The notes beneath the pieces were generated by a model that saw nothing but the letters and a program-made list of their open reading frames with translations, was not told where the DNA came from and searched no databases. Position numbers and translations under genes: made by a program. Positions 6,869 to 14,070 of a DNA stretch of 14,210 nucleotides are shown here, piece by piece. The stretch comes from JBBRCX01 sp038204465. Its GTDB lineage: Bacteria; Planctomycetota; Phycisphaerae; Tepidisphaerales; Tepidisphaeraceae. Where the stretch lies: assembly GCA_038204465.1 (NCBI GenBank), contig JBBRCX010000111.1, positions 1 through 14,210 of the forward strand, given 5' to 3'. Each line of letters starts with the position of its first letter. The stretch's first letter is position 1.

Positions 6869-7612
6869 ATGCGAGTTGCCCCCCTGCTTCTAATCATGCT
6901 GCTGGCGGCATGCGGCTGTCAGACGGCTCCGCGCGTTGAGCCGGGTCGGGGCGGGTTGCGCGTGATCGTGAAAGCGGAGCCGAAGATCGGATATCAGCCG
7001 CGTCCGCGTGAGACGCATCCTATGGACGGCTACGCACCGCCGACGCCGGAAAGCTGGGAGAGCGGCGAGAGCGCCTACACGGCGGTAGACTACAGCGGGC
7101 TCGATGACATTATCGTGTGGGTCGAGCCGATGGAGCGGGACGATCGAGCGCCGGCGCCGGGCCCGGTCGTGGTTGACGTGGGTGACGAAGGCCATCGCGG
7201 GCATCATGGCATCGGCGCGGCGTCCGTGGGCGCGACCCTGGCGCTGCCGAATGCGTCTGCACGGCCAGAAGAGGTTTATTTCGTCTGGGATTCGGGAGAG
7301 GTAACGAACATAGGACGGGTGCGGCCCGGTGACGAGCGTTCAGTAAAGTTGGCGCAGACGGGTTTGATGTCAGTGATGCGCGAGGGAAGGAAGCAACCGC
7401 TGGGGCAGATTTACGTCGCCCCCTCGGTATGGGTGAAGCGGGCGATCAGCGGCGATCCAGTCCTGTTCACGGACGTAAGGCCGGGCCCTTGCCGGGTATT
7501 TTGTTGGCACCCGCGTCTACCAGGGTCGGACACGCTGTCGCTGTTGCACACCGGGCGCTACACCGACATCACGCTGACCGTCGGCGTCAACGGACTGCCG
7601 AAGGTCCCGTGA
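6869..7612 (+). CDS. Lipoprotein, cupredoxin-like paralogue lacking copper ligands
   Basis: A 247-residue protein beginning with a clear lipoprotein signal: hydrophobic 5-13 and the box L-A-A-C with Cys-15 as the lipidation site. Residues 35-125 are Pro/Gly/Asp-rich. From about 134 the sequence can be aligned by eye with the preceding cupredoxin: V-Y-F-V, then R-P-G, then Q-I-Y-V-A-P against V-V-Y-V-C-P, then D-V-R-P-G-P-C-R-V against N-V-P-A-G-N-Y-R-V. At the positions of the Cys, His and Met copper ligands it has Arg-171, Arg-174 and Pro-177, and there is no His anywhere from 134 to 213. It is therefore probably a structural or sensing relative that does not bind type-1 copper. The gene starts 4 bp after the cupredoxin stop with little ribosome site of its own, suggesting translational coupling. 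No named family recognised. Confidence 0.7.
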   Translation: MRVAPLLLIMLLAACGCQTAPRVEPGRGGLRVIVKAEPKIGYQPRPRETHPMDGYAPPTPESWESGESAYTAVDYSGLDDIIVWVEPMERDDRAPAPGPVVVDVGDEGHRGHHGIGAASVGATLALPNASARPEEVYFVWDSGEVTNIGRVRPGDERSVKLAQTGLMSVMREGRKQPLGQIYVAPSVWVKRAISGDPVLFTDVRPGPCRVFCWHPRLPGSDTLSLLHTGRYTDITLTVGVNGLPKVP

Positions 7613-7623
7613 AGGGCCACAGC

Positions 7624-9651
7624 ATGCGGCTCGGGACCAAGATCCTCCTGCTCACGCTTGCGATCACGCTGGTTTTGTCGGGGACGATCATCGTCGTGGT
7701 CAGCTCGGCCGTAACCAAGCGCGAGACGACGCGGGCGCGCGGCGCCATCACCAGCGCGATCTCCAACTATTTCGAACGGGTCCAACGCCGGCGGCATCGC
7801 GTGGACCTGGTGGTCCGCCTGTTGATGGAGGACTCACAGAACCGCGGGTCGCTGGAGCAGATCGAGAGCGACAATCCGACCGATCGGCAGTTTGCCCAGA
7901 CGCAACTCGGCGAGGAGATCTTCGGCCGAACGGTGCAGACGGAGCTTTCGCGTGATGACATTCCGCCGGCCTTTCATGTGCTGTTGAGCGCGCCGGGGAT
8001 CGTGCTGGTCGCCTCTGCGCCGAAGGACCAGGCGCTGCTGGCGGCGCTGGGGCGTCGCGACATCGAGTGGGCGCAACAGCAGAGCATGAAGACGACCGGC
8101 GCAAGGCCGAGCGCTGGACAGTATGTGTGGATTGCGCAGCGATTGTATCTGGCGCTGCCGGTTCCGCTGAGCGTCGAGATCAATGGGCCGCCGTCTCACG
8201 TTTACTACGCGGGTTACCGCGTTGACGATGCCTGGGCGAATGACGTGGTGGGCGCATCCATGGCGGGGATGGGTGATGCGCTGGCCGCGCAGGTGGACCG
8301 GCCGCCAACGCTGCGCGCATGGTTTCTCGTGAATGGCGCGGTTGTTGCGCAGGGGACATCGGACGCGACGGACCACGCGGTTCCGGCAGCCGCGGTGCCG
8401 GCGAAGACGCTGCGCAGCGGGGAATGGCTGCCGGTGAGCTTCGACGCGGGAGGCGAGGAGTTTGTCGGGGAATCAATGGGATTCGCGCCGGCGGCACAGC
8501 GGCATGGGACGATCGTGGTGGCCAGCTCGCTGACAGACGCGCTGGCGGCGCTGCGGCACCTGCAGCGCAATATCGGGATCGTGACGGTGGTGGTAGCGCT
8601 GCTTGCGGTGGTGGCATTTCGGTTCGTCTCAAACCTGATCGCCAAACCCGTGCGCGCGCTCGTCGCCGGGACGCAACGACTGGCCCGAGGAGAATTCGAT
8701 GAGCCGGTCGTGCTGAATCGGCGCGACGAGCTCGGGGAGCTGGCTGAAAGTTTTAATGCCATGGCGGCGGGCCTGCAGGAGCGGGACTTCGTCAAAGACA
8801 CATTCGGCAAGTTCGTGGATCCGCAGGTCGTGCAGGGTTTTCTCGCCGATCGCACGCAGCTGAAGCTGGGTGGAGAACGGCGCGTGCAGACGGTGTTGTT
8901 CAGCGACCTGGTGAACTTCACGAGTTTGTCGGAGCGGCTCGGGCCGGAAGAGCTCGTGGGATTGCTCAACAGCTTTCTCAGCGATGCGGCTGAAGCGGTG
9001 ACGGAGCTTGGCGGGATAGTCGACAAGTTTATCGGCGATGCCGTCGTCGCACTCTGGGGGCCGCCCCTGAGCGACGACCACGCAGCGCGCGCCTGTCGGG
9101 CCGCCCTGAAATTTGTGGAAGCGGCGCGTGCGCGGGCTTCGCAGTGTGAGGCGATGGGGGTTCCGCCACTGGCGGTGCGCGTGGGAATCGCGACGGGGGA
9201 AGTGCTGGTGGGCATCATCGGCTCGACGAACAAGTACAACTACACAGTGATGGGTGACACGGCAAACCTGGGCTCGAGGCTGGAGGGGCTGAACAAGTTT
9301 TACGGCACGCGGATCCTGGTCAACGCACGCGCGGCGGCCGAGGCGGGTAGCGCGGTCGCGACGCGACGGATCGATCGGGTGAGGGTGCTTGGCAGGGATG
9401 AGGCATTGGATCTGTATGAAGTGGTGTCGGAAACGGCGAACGAAGCGGAGAAGGAGGTGACGGACCGGTACGCGGAGGGACTGCGAATGTACGAAGCGAA
9501 GGAATGGGCGGCGGCTTGTGATTCGTTCGAGCGGTTATCGCGCGATTTTCCCGCCGACGGTCCAACCGCGGTCCTGCTGGAACGAAGCCGCCGAATTATG
9601 CGCGACTCGAGCAGCTCATTTGATGGGGTCTGGAGTTTCGACGCGAAGTAG
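7624..9651 (+). CDS. Membrane-bound HAMP class III adenylate cyclase with extracytoplasmic sensor
   Basis: A 675-residue receptor cyclase. Order: transmembrane helix 6-28, an extracytoplasmic region of about 285 residues (29-315, probably a Cache-like sensor, not certain), transmembrane helix 317-336, HAMP 337-388, a short linker with T-F-G-K-F-V-D-P, the class III cyclase domain (about 420-600) and a C-terminal helical hairpin like one TPR (about 610-655). The catalytic set is complete: metal aspartates Asp-428 and Asp-472, adenine-selecting Lys-468 and Thr-541 (Y-T-V-M-G-D), and transition-state Asn-548 and Arg-552. Lys with Thr indicates ATP, giving cAMP, and the IIIb type. The frame is open further upstream, but the start at 7624 has GAAGGG eight bases before it and begins with the membrane helix. 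It lies 11 bp after the lipoprotein gene, so the exported partners may feed its sensor. Confidence 0.92.
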   Translation: MRLGTKILLLTLAITLVLSGTIIVVVSSAVTKRETTRARGAITSAISNYFERVQRRRHRVDLVVRLLMEDSQNRGSLEQIESDNPTDRQFAQTQLGEEIFGRTVQTELSRDDIPPAFHVLLSAPGIVLVASAPKDQALLAALGRRDIEWAQQQSMKTTGARPSAGQYVWIAQRLYLALPVPLSVEINGPPSHVYYAGYRVDDAWANDVVGASMAGMGDALAAQVDRPPTLRAWFLVNGAVVAQGTSDATDHAVPAAAVPAKTLRSGEWLPVSFDAGGEEFVGESMGFAPAAQRHGTIVVASSLTDALAALRHLQRNIGIVTVVVALLAVVAFRFVSNLIAKPVRALVAGTQRLARGEFDEPVVLNRRDELGELAESFNAMAAGLQERDFVKDTFGKFVDPQVVQGFLADRTQLKLGGERRVQTVLFSDLVNFTSLSERLGPEELVGLLNSFLSDAAEAVTELGGIVDKFIGDAVVALWGPPLSDDHAARACRAALKFVEAARARASQCEAMGVPPLAVRVGIATGEVLVGIIGSTNKYNYTVMGDTANLGSRLEGLNKFYGTRILVNARAAAEAGSAVATRRIDRVRVLGRDEALDLYEVVSETANEAEKEVTDRYAEGLRMYEAKEWAAACDSFERLSRDFPADGPTAVLLERSRRIMRDSSSSFDGVWSFDAK

Positions 9652-9941
9652 CGCGGCATCGGCCGGTCCCCACTGACGGTCAAAAAGCGATTGCCCGGAA
9701 TCTGACGACGGTAGACATCCTGTCGCGCCAGCGATCAGGCGGTTGTTCGGTGGCAAGCCATGAGCTATAAACGCGCCTTCTGGGCAAGCCGCCGGCCGAT
9801 CACGGCTCGGGGAATGAGACGAATGCCGGTGGCCCGAGTTTTCACGGATGGAAATCGGCGTAAGTGGCCGCCGCTACGAAGGCTATGCCTTTGCTGCGCG
9901 CGGCGGCGCGAAGAGCCTCGGCCAAGGAAGGATGCCACGGG
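9652..9941 (+). promoter_or_regulatory. dnaE upstream region with candidate promoter (9743-9771)
   Basis: This 290-bp gap contains TTGTTC (9743-9748), a 17-base spacer and TATAAA (9766-9771). The -10 box matches consensus at five of six positions and the spacing is optimal; the -35 box is weak. Transcription would start near 9778, leaving an untranslated leader of about 160 bases before dnaE. The leader is GC-rich with short inverted GCGCG blocks near 9896-9910, but I recognise no riboswitch or leader peptide. No clear terminator for the cyclase operon is visible between 9652 and 9740. Confidence 0.5.
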
Positions 9942-12900
9942 ATGTCGTTCGTCCATCTCCACGTTCATACCCACTATTCACTGCTCGACGGCGCCTGCCG
10001 TATTCCAGACCTGGTGAAGCGCGCCAAGGCGCTTGGGATGGACAGCATTGCCATCACCGATCACGGCTGCCTGTTCGGCGTGATCGAGTTCTTCAGCGAG
10101 TGCGAGAAGGAAGGAATCAAACCGATTCTGGGAATGGAAGCCTACATGGCGCCGGGCGATCGCCGCGAACGTCAGGCCCAGCCCGGTGAGGCCGCCTATC
10201 ACCTGCTGCTGCTCGCCGAGAACCTGCAGGGCTACCAGAACCTGCTGAAGCTCTCGAGCACCGCCTACCGCGATGGCTTCTATTACAAGCCGCGGATCGA
10301 CAAGGAAGTTCTCAGCGAGTTCAAGGATGGATTGATCGCCACCAGCGCCTGCCTGGGCGGGGAAATCCCGTCCGCTTTTCTCAAGCGCGATGCGAAGAGC
10401 GCGAGGAAGATCGCCGAGACCTACCTGCAGATCTTCGGCCCCGATCGCTTCTTCATCGAGGTTCAGAAGCAAGGCATCAAAGAGCAGGACATGGTCAACC
10501 CCGAGCTGGCGGACCTGGCCGGCCGGCTTGGCTGTGGAATCGTCGCCACCAACGACGTGCATTTCCTCCACAAGGAAGATCATCATGCGCACGACGTGCT
10601 GTGCTGCATCAGCATGGGCCGGCTCATCTCCGACGAAGGGAGACTGAAGTATCCCGAGCACCTGTACCTCAAGAGCCCGGCGGAGATGAGCGAGTCGCTG
10701 AAGGATTTCCCCGAGGCCATTGAGAACACTTCGCGCATCGCAAGCATGTGCGACGTCACGCTGGACTTCTCCAAACGACACTCACCCGTTTATCGCGTGC
10801 CGAAGGAAAAACTGCGCGCGCCGCTGGGAACAGACGAGCAGAAGCACGATGCGATCGATGCCGCGCTGGCCACGCCTACGCAGGCGGACGACGAGTTATA
10901 CCTGCGGCAGCTGTGCGCGGATGGGCTCGTTTGGCGCTACGGCACCTCCGATGTTTCGCCGGAGGTGCTCGATCGGCTCCAGAAGGAGTTGACGGTCATC
11001 ACCAGCAAGAATTTCTGCTCCTACTTTCTGATCGTCTGGGATTTCTGCAATTACGCGCGCTCGCACGGGATTCCCGTCGGCGCCCGCGGATCCGGGGTCG
11101 GCACGATGGTCGGCTATCTCCTTGGCCTCTGTAACGTCGATCCGCTCCGTTATGGCCTGCTCTTCGAGCGCTTCATGGACCCGAGCCGCAGCGAGATGCC
11201 CGACATCGACATCGACATTTGCCAGGAGGGGCGCGGCCGGGTCATCGACTACGTCCGCAACAAGTACGGGCACGTCGCACAAATCATCACGTTTGGCACC
11301 CTCGCCGCTAAGGCGGCATGCAAGGACGTGGGCCGCGTGCTCGGCGTGCCGCTGGCCGAGATCGACAAGGTGACAAAGCTCATTCCGACCACGGTTGGCA
11401 TGACGCTCGACAAGGCCCTGGCGCAGGCCCCCGAATTGGCGGAGATGTACCGCAGCAACCCGACGATCAAGAACGTCATCGACATCGGCAAGCGGCTGGA
11501 GGGCCTGGCGCGCAACGCGGGCTGCCACGCCGCCGGCGTTGTCATTGCCGATCAGCCGCTGGAGAACTTCGTTCCGCTATACAAGAGCGGCGACGACATA
11601 CTCACGCAGTTTGAAGGCCCCATCGTCGAGAAGGTGGGCTTGCTGAAGATGGACTTCCTGGGCCTGCGCACGCTGACCACATTGCAGCGCGCGATCGACC
11701 TGGAATTCCAGACCCGCGCTGCCCGCGGGGCGGGGACGCCACCCGGGCCGCTGCTGCCGGATGGGCATATCGACATCGAGCGCATCGATTTCACCGACCG
11801 CACGGTGCTCGACCTGTTCTGCCGCGGCGAAACCAAAGGCATCTTCCAGTTTGAATCCGGCGGAATGCAGGACCTCTTGATGAAGATGCAACCGGACCGG
11901 CTCGAAGACCTGATCGCCGCCAACGCGCTGTATCGGCCCGGCCCGATGGAGCTCATTCCGCAGTATTGCAACCGCAAGCATGGCCGGGAGAAGGTCCCCG
12001 AAGTCCACCCGATCATGGACGAGATCCTGGCCGAGACCTACGGCATCATGGTCTACCAGGAACAGGTGATGCAGATCTTCAACCAGCTCGGCGGCATCGA
12101 GCTGTCCGCCGCTTATAAGCTGATCAAAGCGATCAGCAAGAAGCAGTCGGACGTGATCGCGAAGTTCAAGCCTGATTTCCTGAAGGGCTGCCAGGAGAAG
12201 GGGATCGACAAGAAGAAGGCGGAAGACCTGTTCGACCTGATCCTGAAGTTCGGCGGCTATGGCTTCAACAAGTCGCACTCGACGCGTTACGCGATCGTGG
12301 CGTTCCAGACCGCCTACATGAAGACGTATCACCCGGTGGAGTACATGGCGGCGCTGCTGACCTTCGAAATGGGCTCGACGGACAAGGTCGTCGAGTACAT
12401 CGAGGAGTGCCGCCGGATGACGCTTCCCGACGGCGCCAGAGGCATCAAGGTGCTGCCGCCGGACGTGAACGTTTCGGATAAAGACTTCACGCCGATTTAT
12501 GTTCAGGAAGAAGAGCCGAAGAAGCGCAAGGCGAGGAAGGCTGCCGGCCCTGTTGGCGTGATCCGCTTCGGGCTGGCCGCGGTGCGCGGGGTCGGTGAGA
12601 AGGCGGTGGAAGGCGTGATGGAGGAGCGCAGGAGCCGGGGCGAATTCACCAGCCTGTACGACTTCACCGAGCGCGTGGACTTGCGGATGGTGGCGCGCAG
12701 CACGATCGAAGCGCTCATCAAGTGCGGCGCGTTTTCATCGTTCAACGCGAAGCGCGCGCAGCTCCTGCAGATCCTGGATCGCGCGGTGGAGATGGGGCAG
12801 CAGTCGCAGCAGGACAAGCGCGCTGGGCAGTTGAACATGTTCGCGTCGGCGTCGGCTGTGCCGAGTGCGGCAAAGTTGATGGCGGATGCGCTGCCGGACG

Positions 12901-13706
12901 TGGATGAGCTGCCCAACGCGGAGCTGCTCAAATACGAGAAGGAGCTGCTCGGCTTCTACATCACCAGCCACCCGCTCACCGAGCACCAGGCGGCGCTGGA
13001 GCACTATTCAACCGCCACCACGCGCGACGCGATGAACGTTTCCGAGGGGACGGAGGTCACCATCGGCGGCATGGTCAGCCGCATTAAGAAGAGCGTTACC
13101 AGGAACGGACGCTCCGCCGGGCAGACGATGGCGATGATCACGCTGGAGGACCTGGAAGGCCAGATCGAAGGGGTGCTGTTCGCCGAGATGTTCGCGGACA
13201 TCCTGAAGCGGCATCCGGCGGCCCTGGCGCTGGAGCACATCGTCTTCATGCGGGGGAAGGTGGACAAGCGCCGCGAGACGCCGAGCATCGTCGTGAACGA
13301 GATGATCCCGGTTGAAGACGCGGTGAGCCGTCTGACGAGCGCGATTGCCCTGAAGCTCGATCCGGCGCGTCACACCAGCGGCATCGTCGCCGAGATCGAG
13401 CCGCTGCTCGCCCGGCACAAGGGCAACGCCGAGGTTTACCTGCAGATCGCGGCTTCGCCCACGCAGAAGGTGACGATGCGTCTGGACCGCGAGCGTTTTC
13501 TAAAGGCTTCGCCGGAGCTTGTCGACGAGTTGGAACGTCTGCTCGGGACCGGCTCGGTCCAGCTTTGCGGCCAGGGCACGCGCCGCAAGAAGCGGCAGCA
13601 GCAACAGGAGATGTTCAAGGAAGATGAATCAATCGCGGTCGAGACAATCGTCCCCGACGAGCCATTCCCGGGCGATCAACGTCTCAGCGAATTTGCGGAA
13701 GCCTAA
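9942..13706 (+). CDS. dnaE: DNA polymerase III alpha subunit (replicative, DnaE1 type)
   Basis: A 1254-residue chromosomal replicase. The N-terminal PHP domain (about 1-210) starts H-L-H-V-H-T at 5-10 and keeps D-H at 40-41 and D-V-H at 205-207, so its metal site looks intact. The polymerase core carries the catalytic aspartates of P-D-I-D-I-D (Asp-421, Asp-423) and K-M-D-F-L-G-L-R-T (Asp-571). Tandem helix-hairpin-helix follows near 873-915, the internal clamp-binding motif Q-L-N-M-F at 963-967, an OB fold near 1038-1120 and a C-terminal domain. A second clamp-like motif Q-Q-E-M-F lies at 1221-1225. The frame is open for 26 codons upstream, but the family begins M-S-F-V-H-L-H-V-H, and AAGGAAGG lies ten bases before this ATG. 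Length and the internal clamp motif favour replicative DnaE1 over error-prone DnaE2/ImuC. It stands alone, convergent with the next gene. Confidence 0.97.
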   Translation: MSFVHLHVHTHYSLLDGACRIPDLVKRAKALGMDSIAITDHGCLFGVIEFFSECEKEGIKPILGMEAYMAPGDRRERQAQPGEAAYHLLLLAENLQGYQNLLKLSSTAYRDGFYYKPRIDKEVLSEFKDGLIATSACLGGEIPSAFLKRDAKSARKIAETYLQIFGPDRFFIEVQKQGIKEQDMVNPELADLAGRLGCGIVATNDVHFLHKEDHHAHDVLCCISMGRLISDEGRLKYPEHLYLKSPAEMSESLKDFPEAIENTSRIASMCDVTLDFSKRHSPVYRVPKEKLRAPLGTDEQKHDAIDAALATPTQADDELYLRQLCADGLVWRYGTSDVSPEVLDRLQKELTVITSKNFCSYFLIVWDFCNYARSHGIPVGARGSGVGTMVGYLLGLCNVDPLRYGLLFERFMDPSRSEMPDIDIDICQEGRGRVIDYVRNKYGHVAQIITFGTLAAKAACKDVGRVLGVPLAEIDKVTKLIPTTVGMTLDKALAQAPELAEMYRSNPTIKNVIDIGKRLEGLARNAGCHAAGVVIADQPLENFVPLYKSGDDILTQFEGPIVEKVGLLKMDFLGLRTLTTLQRAIDLEFQTRAARGAGTPPGPLLPDGHIDIERIDFTDRTVLDLFCRGETKGIFQFESGGMQDLLMKMQPDRLEDLIAANALYRPGPMELIPQYCNRKHGREKVPEVHPIMDEILAETYGIMVYQEQVMQIFNQLGGIELSAAYKLIKAISKKQSDVIAKFKPDFLKGCQEKGIDKKKAEDLFDLILKFGGYGFNKSHSTRYAIVAFQTAYMKTYHPVEYMAALLTFEMGSTDKVVEYIEECRRMTLPDGARGIKVLPPDVNVSDKDFTPIYVQEEEPKKRKARKAAGPVGVIRFGLAAVRGVGEKAVEGVMEERRSRGEFTSLYDFTERVDLRMVARSTIEALIKCGAFSSFNAKRAQLLQILDRAVEMGQQSQQDKRAGQLNMFASASAVPSAAKLMADALPDVDELPNAELLKYEKELLGFYITSHPLTEHQAALEHYSTATTRDAMNVSEGTEVTIGGMVSRIKKSVTRNGRSAGQTMAMITLEDLEGQIEGVLFAEMFADILKRHPAALALEHIVFMRGKVDKRRETPSIVVNEMIPVEDAVSRLTSAIALKLDPARHTSGIVAEIEPLLARHKGNAEVYLQIAASPTQKVTMRLDRERFLKASPELVDELERLLGTGSVQLCGQGTRRKKRQQQQEMFKEDESIAVETIVPDEPFPGDQRLSEFAEA

Positions 13707-13792
13707 GCAGCCCTGCCGCCCCTCCCTCGTATGTCATGCGGGGTGTTCGTCGCGGCTGCAAGTACTCAATCAAACGGACCTGTGCACCAGGA

Positions 13793-13816
13793 GGGGTCAC
13801 GGCGAAGAGTGACCCC
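13793..13816. terminator. Hairpin between convergent genes
   Basis: Eight bases at 13793-13800 (GGGGTCAC) pair perfectly with 13809-13816 (GTGACCCC) around an eight-base loop. It lies 86 bp after the dnaE stop and 17 bp after the stop of the convergent small gene, the usual place for a shared two-way terminator. No T-run follows on either strand, so if it terminates, it does so without the classical U-tract. Confidence 0.5.
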
Positions 13817-13833
13817 CGTTGGTGCCGCGTTTC

Positions 13834-14037
13834 CTATTTCGCGTCGCGGTTGCGCACTTCGGTCGTGCTGGATTGCCCGGGCACCTTGTGGCCCGACGGG
13901 TTGGTGGCAGTGTTCACCTGTGTGTCGGTGGGCCCGGGGTGCTTGACGTAAGTGGTCGTCGTTGTAACCGACATGAGCACTCGGTTCTCGAGGCCTTCGA
14001 TGAGGGCGGGCCGGTGCGTTTGCTTTGTCTTGAACAT
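13834..14037 (-). CDS. Small protein with planctomycete LEPR-type N-terminal motif
   Basis: A 67-residue protein. After a basic start (M-F-K-T-K-Q) comes L-E-N-R-V-L-M-S at residues 16-23, matching the L-E-P-R-x-L-L-S signature that opens many large exported proteins in Planctomycetota; here Asn replaces Pro. It is followed by a run of Thr, then a Pro/Thr/Ser/Asn-rich, low-hydrophobicity tail to the stop. AAGGAG (14045-14050) lies seven bases before the ATG, which supports real translation. No transmembrane segment and no other domain is present. It is far shorter than usual LEPR proteins, so it is either a genuine mini-protein or what remains of a larger gene. The 3' end of a group II intron lies 34 bp upstream of its ATG. 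The function of the motif is not established; it is thought to relate to sorting. Confidence 0.65.
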   Translation of the reverse strand: MFKTKQTHRPALIEGLENRVLMSVTTTTTYVKHPGPTDTQVNTATNPSGHKVPGQSSTTEVRNRDAK

Positions 14038-14070
14038 CTCGAATCTCCTTTTGTGACATCCTCAGAAACA

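Noticed and set aside
7429..7623. 65-codon upstream extension of the cyclase frame
   Set aside because: It overlaps the lipoprotein gene in another frame, would place a soluble Arg/His-rich stretch before the first membrane helix, and the ATG at 7624 has its own GAAGGG site.
9864..9941. 26-codon upstream extension of dnaE
   Set aside because: DnaE proteins start at or close to the F-V-H-L-H-V-H segment. The extension is an Ala/Arg-rich translation of the leader, and a ribosome site precedes the ATG at 9942.
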